From JABWBD01 sp040768665 (lineage in GTDB: Bacteria; Planctomycetota; Planctomycetia; Pirellulales; Thermoguttaceae): a DNA stretch of 64,000 nt. Shown piece by piece: positions 8,867 through 15,890 of the stretch. Both the position numbers and the translations under genes were made by a program. Position 1 is the stretch's first letter. Each line of letters begins with the position of its first letter. The notes below the pieces were generated by a model. It did no database searches, was not told the origin of the DNA, and saw only the letters and a program-made list of their open reading frames with translations. Location: the NCBI GenBank assembly GCA_040768665.1, contig JAXGMN010000027.1:129421-193420 (forward strand), in the 5' to 3' direction.

Positions 8867-9058
8867 TCAGTTGGAAACCCCGCAGCGAATTCTCGAGAAA
8901 ACTCCCAATCGTCGGCCGACCAACCCCAATACGTAGCCGAGAGAAAGCCTACCAATAATATGGGGCGTCTGGCTATCCGAAATCCTGCCGGTAACCGCCA
9001 GAAAGGCGACCATTGGGGCCGCGGCCAGGTTCTCGCCGCGCCCATAAAATCCATGCAC
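8867..9058 (-). CDS. Small membrane protein, paralogue of the one at 10801-11049
   Basis: This 63-residue frame starts at a GTG and reads MHGFYGRGENLAAAPMVAF, with one or two hydrophobic segments. It aligns with the 82-residue product at 10801-11049: AAAPMVAFLAVTGRISDSQ corresponds to TAATMVACLAAIDRISESQ, and IIGRLSLGYVLGLVGR corresponds to VIGGLAAGLVLIFFGR. That similarity is the main reason to think it is real. The ribosome binding site is weak (GAAGAG). It lies downstream of the sulfatase on the same strand. The function is unknown. Confidence 0.5.
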   Translation of the reverse strand: MHGFYGRGENLAAAPMVAFLAVTGRISDSQTPHIIGRLSLGYVLGLVGRRLGVFSRIRCGVSN

Positions 9059-9174
9059 TCTTCGCTCTTCAGTGCAGGTGATTCTCCCGGGGCAAATAGC
9101 ACCGTCTTGCGTAGGGCGATGTATTGATGAGATTTGCGAGTTCTGTGGCTCTGCGGAAGAAGAATTGAAGAGGT

Positions 9175-10632
9175 TCAGGGCCGTGTCCGACCGTTTGTAC
9201 GGGCCTTGTCCAGTGCGGCAGCGAGGCGACTCACCACTTCCGGCTGCCTGCTGGCTACGTCGGTCGTTTCCCCCGGATCGACTGCAAGATCAAACAGGCG
9301 TTGAACTTCGTGGTTCTTACTGTTTCGCGTCTCGATCAGCTTCCAGTTGCCGGCGCGAACAGCCATGGCATTATCGTTCGTATCCCCCTGAATGAACGTG
9401 AACTCCCTGACAGGCGCTGAGGCCCTTCCGGTGAGCACCGGCAGCATATCGAAGGAATCCTCAGCAGCGTCCACAGGCAAAGGCACTTGGAGCATCGCGG
9501 CGACCGTGGCGAACATATCGGTCAGGCACAAGGTCTGTTCGGAGGTGGTGTTCGGTGGAATCTCGCCGGGCCAACGCGCGATAAAAGGAACGCGATGGCC
9601 ACCCTCATATGGCGAGCCTTTGCCATCGTGCCATGGACCGTTGGTAATATGGCCCATCGCTCGGGCGTCGCGTTTGGCTGTCTTGAATTTCTCGCGGACA
9701 TTCCCCGCCTCGCTGGCGAGATTGAGCACAGTGCCCTGCGTGCCCTTAAAATCCTTTGGGGTGCTCCCGTTGTCGCTGCTGAACACTACAAGCGTGCGGC
9801 CGGCGAGATCGAGCTGGTCGAGCAGTGCGAGGATTTCCCCCACGTGCGAATCCAATTCCTGAATATAGTCGCCAAATAGCCCGGCTTGGCTGGTTCCGCG
9901 AAACTTTGCCGCCGGCGTGACATGCGTGTGTGGGGCGCAGGGGGTGAAGTACAGAAAGAAAGGCCCTGCGCTGTGATCGCGGATGAAGCCGAGCGCCTTT
10001 TCGGTAAGCGTCGTATCCACCTGGTCTTCGACTCGAGGCTCGGCAAGACCTTTGGGGAAGGTTTGGCCCTTCACGATCCGCAGGCTCTCCCCCGGCTTCA
10101 GACCCACGAACTCGCGGTTCTCCACGAAGGCACGGAAATGGTCGTTATGGTTGGTTGGGACGCCAAAGTGATAGTCGAAGCCAGCCTCCAGAGGACCGGG
10201 CGTCAGTGGATGTTTCCAGTCCGGTCCATATCCCAGATGCCACTTGCCGATGGCGGCTGTCTGGTAACCTTGGGACTGCACCAGACCTGCAAGTGTGAGC
10301 CGCCCTGGCTCGAGGCGATAATCGTTGCCCTTGCGGTGAAGCCGCCAGGGGGATCGTCCCGTCATCAGTCCGTACCGAGAGGGAGAGCAAACGGAAGCTG
10401 CCGAGTGGGCATCGGTGAAACGCATGCCCTCGCGTGCCAGTCGGTCGATGTTGGGCGTCCTGATCTTCTTGGCGCCATAGCACGAGAGGTCGCCGTATCC
10501 GAGATCGTCCGCCAGGATTACAACGATGTTCGGCCTACCGGTAGGTGCTTCTGCGGCCCGCGTTGCGGTCACCGGAGCAAGAAGGTGGACGACCGAGAAA
10601 GCGAAGACGAGGTTACGAGTCGTTCTGTTCAA
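9175..10632 (-). CDS. Secreted sulfatase (formylglycine-dependent, S1 family)
   Basis: The 485-residue hydrolase has a signal peptide ending near TRAAEA. The metal-binding start NIVVILADDLGYGDLSCYG is followed by the CSPSR motif at Cys82, the residue converted to formylglycine. GKWHLGYG and the metal-site SSDNGS follow. It removes sulfate esters from a glycan or similar substrate outside the cytoplasm. The start appears to be TTG, with AAGGAG 7 nt upstream; no ATG fits. The EGGHRVPFIARWPG segment is typical of arylsulfatase-A-type planctomycete enzymes. Substrate class cannot be assigned from sequence. It is flanked on both sides by related tiny membrane-protein genes. Confidence 0.93.
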   Translation of the reverse strand: MNRTTRNLVFAFSVVHLLAPVTATRAAEAPTGRPNIVVILADDLGYGDLSCYGAKKIRTPNIDRLAREGMRFTDAHSAASVCSPSRYGLMTGRSPWRLHRKGNDYRLEPGRLTLAGLVQSQGYQTAAIGKWHLGYGPDWKHPLTPGPLEAGFDYHFGVPTNHNDHFRAFVENREFVGLKPGESLRIVKGQTFPKGLAEPRVEDQVDTTLTEKALGFIRDHSAGPFFLYFTPCAPHTHVTPAAKFRGTSQAGLFGDYIQELDSHVGEILALLDQLDLAGRTLVVFSSDNGSTPKDFKGTQGTVLNLASEAGNVREKFKTAKRDARAMGHITNGPWHDGKGSPYEGGHRVPFIARWPGEIPPNTTSEQTLCLTDMFATVAAMLQVPLPVDAAEDSFDMLPVLTGRASAPVREFTFIQGDTNDNAMAVRAGNWKLIETRNSKNHEVQRLFDLAVDPGETTDVASRQPEVVSRLAAALDKARTNGRTRP

Positions 10633-10800
10633 GGGGCTTCTCCTTCGATAGGCTCGTCGGCCGCAGAGGACTGGCGGTCGGCCAGCCTGTCAGCCCCCCA
10701 TTATATCGACGCCCGACCTCGTATCACAGAAGGGCTCGGGCACCAGAACGGTACCGGCAGCCGCTGGAAGCTCTCGCTGGCCATGCCATACAAAAATGGC

Positions 10801-11049
10801 CTAACAAACGCGGCCTTGTGCACGATTATCGACGACAGAGCGGATGCCATCCGCCGCTCGTGAAAACTCGCCGCCGATTCGTTGGCGATTTCGCAGTTCA
10901 GCGCTGATACACCGTCCAAAGAAGATCAGCACCAACCCTGCTGCCAGCCCGCCAATCACATAGGGCCACTGACTCTCCGATATCCTGTCGATGGCTGCCA
11001 GGCATGCGACCATCGTGGCCGCCGTCAGTTGATCGAAGAAGTACCGCAT
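10801..11049 (-). CDS. Small membrane protein, paralogue of the one at 8867-9058
   Basis: The 82-residue product starts MRYFFDQLTAATMVACLAA and has a hydrophobic stretch at IGGLAAGLVLIFFGR, so one or two transmembrane segments, then a basic tail. GGAGG lies 9 nt before the ATG. The first 50 residues or so match the product at 8867-9058. It sits just upstream of the sulfatase on the same strand. No family was recognised. Confidence 0.6.
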   Translation of the reverse strand: MRYFFDQLTAATMVACLAAIDRISESQWPYVIGGLAAGLVLIFFGRCISAELRNRQRIGGEFSRAADGIRSVVDNRAQGRVC

Positions 11050-11085
11050 CGGCCGTAGCCTCCATGGTGAACTGATTTCTGCGCC

Positions 11086-11436
11086 TCACGCACCGTCGAT
11101 CACGGGAATTGGCCCGTAGCTCGCCGCTTCCGGAACGTCGCAGCTCTGCAGCCGCGCGGACCGCATCGTCTCGAGCAGGCCCGCAACGACTTCCACTTCC
11201 CGGCGAAGTTCCCGGACGGACATGCTGCCTTTTTGGCGGCGTTTGCCGTTTGTTGCTGCCCGAGCCTTTCCTTTAGCCGTCTTGGGACCGGTGGAGTGTT
11301 CCCACGGCCTGTTTCTTAGCGCGGCGGCGCGAAGCCTTTCTCGGGCCGCGGGCGTCAGAGGGCCCTGTTTCCGCTTGTTGCGTTTCCCCGCTGCTACCCG
11401 GTTCGGGTTGGGCGGTGACAAGCACTGGATGCTCAA
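11086..11436 (-). CDS. Hypothetical protein with a GPKTAKGKARAATNGK motif
   Basis: This basic frame of 116 residues or fewer contains STGPKTAKGKARAATNGK. The motif resembles the STGPRTPEGKAR-type motif of a widespread family of uncharacterised bacterial proteins common in Planctomycetota. A helical segment (SVRELRREVEVVAGLLETM) follows. The first 164 nt overlap the 3' end of the next gene upstream in a different phase, and no ribosome binding site marks its own start. It may instead be the continuation of that gene after a frameshift. The function is unknown. Confidence 0.55.
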   Translation of the reverse strand: MSIQCLSPPNPNRVAAGKRNKRKQGPLTPAARERLRAAALRNRPWEHSTGPKTAKGKARAATNGKRRQKGSMSVRELRREVEVVAGLLETMRSARLQSCDVPEAASYGPIPVIDGA

Positions 11437-11992
11437 AGGTCAGCTCCTCCGTCTGCTTACCAACCGGTTCGGTGTCACGGTCTTTTTCCAATTCGCGCCC
11501 CAAATCGTTTTTGCTGGGATCGACGTAGGCGATCTGCTGGCTGCCGGCGACGTTCTGCTGCCGGATCACCAATTGTGGCCTGGCGCTAGGGGGCGTACGG
11601 TACTCCTTCAGCGCTAGAGCCAGTCTCCGTAACTCACCCAGCAGTCGGGCCGCAGCCTTGTCATAGACGGCCGCCCGTTGCGCATCCTGAGATTCCGCGG
11701 CGCGGATGTACAGCCGGCCGATAATGTGGTGCGCCAGCGCGAGCTGTTCGATCAGCATTCGGGCAATCGGGTCCTCTGGGTCGCCACAGTCTTCCAACAG
11801 CTTCGCGAGGTAGATCGTGAAGATCTGCGGAGAATAGCTTTTCCTGATCGTGCCATAAGCGCTGCTGGACACGTAGATTGCGGCGGACTGATGGGCAAGA
11901 ACGTAGGCCTGGGCGTGATGTAAGAGGTACTTCTGCCGATCCTCTTCGGGAAGATCGGCGGGGATTTCGGGTGCGGTAGGCTTCCGTGCCAT
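11273..11992 (-). CDS. Hypothetical helical protein, 3' end overlapping the next frame
   Basis: The 239-residue product starts MARKPTAPEIPADLPEEDRQ and is largely alpha-helical up to about residue 140 (YLAKLLEDCGDPEDPIARMLIEQL). It then turns polar and basic, ending in ASRRRAKKQAVGTLHRS. The last 55 codons overlap, out of phase, the frame encoding the GPKTAKGKAR motif. Since family members often carry a helical domain and that motif in one chain, a frameshift or a programmed shift joining both frames is a real alternative to two genes. No catalytic motif is visible. Confidence 0.6.
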   Translation of the reverse strand: MARKPTAPEIPADLPEEDRQKYLLHHAQAYVLAHQSAAIYVSSSAYGTIRKSYSPQIFTIYLAKLLEDCGDPEDPIARMLIEQLALAHHIIGRLYIRAAESQDAQRAAVYDKAAARLLGELRRLALALKEYRTPPSARPQLVIRQQNVAGSQQIAYVDPSKNDLGRELEKDRDTEPVGKQTEELTFEHPVLVTAQPEPGSSGETQQAETGPSDARGPRKASRRRAKKQAVGTLHRSQDG

Positions 11993-12716
11993 TGGTTTCG
12001 CTCCTGGTGAGTATTTGACGGGATTGAATTGCGCAGCGCTCGGGTTGCCATGATCAGCGGCAGGGAACCCGAAACTGCGCGTGCTGGCCGGCTATCGGCT
12101 TGGCTGCCCGAGGCGGGGTGAGCCGTGCCAGGTTCGGACAGCGTGCCGGTCGTGAGATTCGGCCGCGGTTAGTGGCAGGGCATCCTGCTTTGCTGCGGCA
12201 CTCTGGCAATAGCTCCGCCACACCTTCAGAATACCGGAAAGGCAGCGGGCAAGAAAAGCAAAGACGCTGTGAGGCTGCCGGGGAGATCGTGGTCGAAATG
12301 CGGAACTGGCCCCACGCACGAACAGCGAAATACTGGGGGGCGGAACTACGATAAAGAGGTGGGACTTAAAATGGGTATGAGTCGGCGCAGAGCGGAACCA
12401 AATCCCGACTTGCGGAGCCTGGGTAAGGTACAGCCCAACAGGATGATACTGCCTTCGAAGATCATCGGTCGGCAAATCGGGTCGCGAGGGTCTCCGGATT
12501 GCAGGTTCCAAAAGCCCTATCGCCTAGTCGACGTTTCAGGAGACCGCGATCGGATTATGGCGTTCTTGACGTAGGCAAGACCGAACGGGTCAGTTTGCCC
12601 TCTCCCGGATGCCGAGAAATCGTTGGCAGTACCGTTCTTACTGCCGGGCAAACTGGATACCCACACCAGTGCCCAACCAAGTGGACCGTCGTCGGAGGGC
12701 AGAGCTTAGGGGCCCT

Positions 12717-12802
12717 AACAAAATGGGGACAGGCACCTCGCGAGGAGGCCCATTCTCCACGTTCTGCAAATGTTTGGCCCGGAGCCAGTTCCCGTTTTGT
12801 TC
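12717..12802. repeat. Palindromic element, GGGGACAGGCACC core
   Basis: AACAAAATGGGGACAGGCAC at the left end pairs with GGAGCCAGTTCCCGTTTTGTT at the right end. The inner 45 bp are unrelated to other copies. The GGGGACAGGCACC / GGAGCCAGTCCCC core is shared with elements at 27694, 42061, 45150 and 59529. Confidence 0.7.
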
Positions 12803-12850
12803 GGGGTCCTTAGTAGAGCCCTCTGCTGATTATGCGACCTTAAGTCTACC

Positions 12851-12971
12851 GTAACCGTTCACGGGGCGGAAGAGAGGACAGGTCCATGTTCTCGGCCGAC
12901 GTCATTGATGCCAAAACACCCGAATTGGCCGAAAAATGGACCAGTCCCCGGCCGTGGGCGTTCACGGTTAC
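12851..12971. repeat. Palindromic element, GGACAGGTCCAT type, copy 1
   Basis: The element runs from GTAACCGTTCACGGGGCGG to GTTCACGGTTAC. The inner arms are ACAGGTCCATGTTCTCGGCC and GGCCGAAAAATGGACCAGT. It is the same element as at 18777-18887 and, inverted, at 46388-46509. One frame on the minus strand is open through all of it (GRGLVHFSA...AENMDLSS), as in the other two copies. Confidence 0.8.
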
Positions 12972-13299
12972 CGTTTTACCGAAACGAAGCAGCCACGAAA
13001 AGCAGCGCTGCGTGTCTGCCGAACGACGTTGTGTCCAAGACATGTATCCGTTTCTCGCTTCAAAGTACGCCTTCCCCCCGTACTGGATGCTCGCCGTGAT
13101 TCCAAGGCCCGGCATACCGTGGCGACACGGTTCGCAGCAAGGTTTTGTCGCGCCGGCGGATCGCAAGTCCCTTTGGGCAGATCCGTTCGAGAGCCTGACC
13201 ACATTTGAGGGGGGAATGCGGGGGGGTGGCTCTGAGGTCTCTGTCTGCCTACCGTTTTCAATAAGGCTGCAAGCGGCGGCCGCCCGCCCTGGTCTGATG

Positions 13300-13382
13300 G
13301 AGAAGGGGGCAGGCACCGCAAGTAATCGTGGTGATTGAGAACCAAGATACAATGCCTTGCGGAGCCAGTCCCCTTTTTCAAC
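13300..13382. repeat. Palindromic element, GGGGGCAGGCACCGCAAG type, copy 1
   Basis: GAGAAGGGGGCAGGCACCGC pairs with GCGGAGCCAGTCCCCTTTTT. It is clearly the same element as the one at 27802-27891, including the internal AATCGTG and AGATACAA stretches. It lies directly upstream of the TIGR00300-type gene and would sit in its 5' leader. Confidence 0.75.
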
Positions 13383-13448
13383 AGACCAGTTCATCGTGGC
13401 GGATTGCTATCCCGGGGGGCCCGTCGCGATTGTCCGGGAGATCTTTTC

Positions 13449-14720
13449 ATGACTCCTTTATCGGTAGAAGAGAAAGAGAAAGCGACGTTTCCCTCCGTCG
13501 AGGATGTCGAGGTTCGCGGTCATATCATCGATAGCCTGATCCTGCCAAAGATTCTCGACTCGATCTGCGCCCAGGGCGGTACCTTTCAGATCAAGCAGAT
13601 CGCCATTGGTCAGACTCCGGCCGATTCGAGTTACGCGCTGATCGAGGTCCGGGCGGCCGACGAGGAGTCGCTCGGGCGGGTGCTGGCACAGATCGCCGAT
13701 CACGGGGCCGTGCCCACGACGGTCGAAGACTGCCAGCTCGGCGCCGCCGACATTGCCGGGGCTTTTCCCGAAGGATTCTACAGCACGACCAACCAGAGGA
13801 CCGAAATCCGTCTGGGCGGGAAGTGGATCCCCGTCGAAGATCAGGAGATGGACTGCGGCATCCTTGTCGATGCGGAGAACCGCACGGCGCGGTGTGTTCC
13901 CATGACCGAGGTCCGCCCGCGCGACGATGTTGTGATCGGGCACGCCGGAGTGCGGGTTTTTCCGGAGCAGCGCATGCGTCAAGTCCAGGATTTCGAGTTC
14001 ATGGCCAGCGACGTCTCTACCGAGAAACCCAAGCAGGTGGCGATCCGGCAGATTGCCCGGCAGTTGCACAAGAACCGCGGCGAGGGAAAGACGGTCGTGG
14101 TGGCGGGGCCGGCGGTGGTGCACACCGGAAGCAGCGAGTTTCTGGAACGGCTTATCCGCGGAGGCTATGTCCACACGCTGTTGGCGGGCAACGCGCTGGC
14201 CGCTCACGATGTGGAAGCCGCCTTGTTCGGCACCAGCCTGGGAGTTCGGCTCGAATCGGGTGGTCCGGTGGAAGGCGGCCACGCGCACCACCTCCGCGCG
14301 ATCAACCGCATCCGGCGTGCGGGAGGCATCCGGCAGGCCGTCGAGAGCGGTGTATTGACCTCCGGCGTGATGCACGAATGCGTCCGCCACGGTGTCGATT
14401 TCGTGCTGGCCGGGAGCATTCGCGACGATGGTCCGCTGCCCGACGTGATCACCGACGTGCTGGAAGCCCAGCGGCTGATGCGGCAGAAACTTCGCGACGC
14501 GACGTTCTGCCTGATGATCGCGACGACGTTGCACAGCATCGCCGTGGGAAACCTGCTGCCTGCGTGGGTGCGGGTCGTGTGTGCCGACATCAATCCTTCG
14601 ACGGCCATCAAGCTCGCGGACCGCGGCTCTTTCCAGACGACGGGGCTGGTTACCGACGTGGCTCCGTTCCTCCGGGCGCTGGTGGAGGAGCTGGCCGCGA
14701 TCGAGGCCGCGGAGAGCTGA
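13449..14720 (+). CDS. TIGR00300-type ornithine cyclodeaminase (LOR/SDH-like)
   Basis: The 423-residue protein belongs to the TIGR00300/LOR-SDH family, whose studied members deaminate and cyclise L-ornithine to L-proline using bound NAD. The archaeal ornithine cyclodeaminase and the C-terminal half of cyanobacterial AgrE belong here. Seen in the sequence are VRGHIIDSLILPKILD, the conserved SSYALIEV block and the nucleotide-binding part (VVVAGPAVVHTGSSEFLERL, LLAGNALAAHDVEAALFGTS). The ATG at 13449 has GGGAG upstream. In-frame sequence further 5' runs into a palindromic element and is not coding. The stop is followed 10 nt later by an arginine-dihydrolase-like gene, so together they probably convert arginine to proline. 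Confidence 0.85.
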   Translation: MTPLSVEEKEKATFPSVEDVEVRGHIIDSLILPKILDSICAQGGTFQIKQIAIGQTPADSSYALIEVRAADEESLGRVLAQIADHGAVPTTVEDCQLGAADIAGAFPEGFYSTTNQRTEIRLGGKWIPVEDQEMDCGILVDAENRTARCVPMTEVRPRDDVVIGHAGVRVFPEQRMRQVQDFEFMASDVSTEKPKQVAIRQIARQLHKNRGEGKTVVVAGPAVVHTGSSEFLERLIRGGYVHTLLAGNALAAHDVEAALFGTSLGVRLESGGPVEGGHAHHLRAINRIRRAGGIRQAVESGVLTSGVMHECVRHGVDFVLAGSIRDDGPLPDVITDVLEAQRLMRQKLRDATFCLMIATTLHSIAVGNLLPAWVRVVCADINPSTAIKLADRGSFQTTGLVTDVAPFLRALVEELAAIEAAES

Positions 14721-14730
14721 GGTTACGACG

Positions 14731-15579
14731 ATGTCGCCGCATATCCTCATGTGTCCGCCGGACTATTTCGGGATTGAGTACGAGATCAACCCTTGGATGA
14801 GCCGCTCGCGGCAATGCGATCATGACGTTGCGGTCGAGCAGTGGGAGGGGCTTCATCGTCTGCTCGTCGAGGCCGGAGCACGTGTGTCGTGTCTGGCGCC
14901 GGTCGCCGGCCTGCCGGATCTGGTCTTCACGGCGAACGCGGCGATGATCTATCGCGACACGGCGATCCTCTCCCGGTTCCGCCATCCCCAGCGACAGGGC
15001 GAAGAGCCGCACTACGAGGCCTGGTTCACGAGGCACGGATTTCGCACCGTGCGATTGCAGTCGCACGGTGCGTTTGAAGGGGCCGGCGACGCGCTGTTCT
15101 GCGGCGAAACCCTGCTTTCCGGATATCGAATCCGCAGCAGTATCGCCACACACCAGGAGATCGGCTCGCTCGCGGCTTGCCGGGTGATTCCCCTGGAGCT
15201 GGTCGACGCGCGCTTCTATCATCTCGACACGTGCTTCTGCCCTCTGGCCCCCGGTATGGCGATCTATTATCCACCGGCGTTCGACGTTTACGGGCAGAAG
15301 GTGCTCAAGGCAGAGATCGGCGATCTGATCCCGGTCGAGGAAGACGAGGCGGTGCGGTACGCCTGCAACGCCGTGGTCTTGGGCAACCGCGTGATCGCCA
15401 ACCGCGGTGGCCCGACGCTGCGCCGCCACCTTGAAGCCCGCGGCTTCACGCTGCACGAGACGCCGCTGGATGAGTTCGTCAAGGCGGGCGGTGCCGCGAA
15501 ATGCCTGACGCTTCGACTGGACGGCGAGGAAGCGGCCGCATGGCGGATGCGGCAAGCGGCGGCTTCGACGGCCACTTGA
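14731..15579 (+). CDS. argZ: Arginine dihydrolase (ArgZ/AgrE N-terminal-domain type)
   Basis: This 283-residue amidinotransferase-fold enzyme begins MSPHILMCPPDYFGIEYEIN and continues PWM, the start typical of cyanobacterial ArgZ and AgrE. Candidate catalytic residues are Asp63 in LPDLVFTAN, Glu116 and Asp120 in FEGAGDALF, His164 in FYHLDTC and the nucleophile Cys258 in AAKCLTL. In ArgZ the Asn in INPW, here Asn20, distinguishes dihydrolases from dimethylargininases and deiminases. The expected reaction is arginine to ornithine, CO2 and two NH3. The ATG is preceded by TGAGGT at 8 nt. It forms an operon with the ornithine cyclodeaminase-type gene. Confidence 0.85.
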   Translation: MSPHILMCPPDYFGIEYEINPWMSRSRQCDHDVAVEQWEGLHRLLVEAGARVSCLAPVAGLPDLVFTANAAMIYRDTAILSRFRHPQRQGEEPHYEAWFTRHGFRTVRLQSHGAFEGAGDALFCGETLLSGYRIRSSIATHQEIGSLAACRVIPLELVDARFYHLDTCFCPLAPGMAIYYPPAFDVYGQKVLKAEIGDLIPVEEDEAVRYACNAVVLGNRVIANRGGPTLRRHLEARGFTLHETPLDEFVKAGGAAKCLTLRLDGEEAAAWRMRQAAASTAT

Positions 15580-15582
15580 GAG

Positions 15583-15883
15583 GCGCCGCCCAACGAACCG
15601 CCTCCCCCGAACGACGCTGGTGATCGGCGGCTCCTCGATTATCAGCACTTTCGCGAGTGGATTGCCGAAGAGTGGCCCCGTCGTCAGGCGGCGGCCATCA
15701 AGGCTGCTGACCCAGCCGCCCTCGTTACCGTGGGGCCTGGCGGCCAGATTGAACGGCGAGTTCATTGAGGCAAAATCGCCCACTGGACGCCCCAACCTCG
15801 ATTGGGACCGAGCGATCATCGACCCGAGTATAGCCCGTCAGTTCCGGGAAGATTACTTGAAGGCGTTTGGAGAACATCGGTGA
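15583..15883 (+). pseudogene. Remnant of a glycoside-hydrolase-like gene
   Basis: From 15583 one frame reads DYQHFREWIAEEWPRRQAAA and IKAADPAALVTVG, then stops at 15766. The phrase W..RQ..AI..ADP..LVTVG is typical of cellulase/GH42-like TIM-barrel enzymes. A second phase continues with GEFIEAKSPTGRPNLDWDRA to a stop at 15883. There is no start and no complete domain, so this is a frameshifted, truncated leftover. Confidence 0.45.
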
Positions 15884-15890
15884 ACGGCGG

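Larger units (their letters stand above)
11993..13448. other. Gene-free stretch carrying three palindromic elements
   Basis: No convincing gene is seen in these 1.45 kb. The open frames here are short, arginine- and proline-rich and lack ribosome binding sites. The stretch holds three palindromic elements at 12717-12802, 12851-12971 and 13300-13382, described separately. The last ends about 65 bp before the arginine-catabolism operon. Confidence 0.6.

Noticed and set aside
12092..12511. A 139-codon open frame on the minus strand in the gene-free stretch
   Set aside because: Composition is Pro/Ser/Arg-rich, there is no ribosome binding site and no family resemblance.
12846..13394. A 182-codon minus-strand frame across two repeats
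   Set aside because: Both ends are made of palindromic elements and the middle has no recognisable domain; it is open because of GC content.
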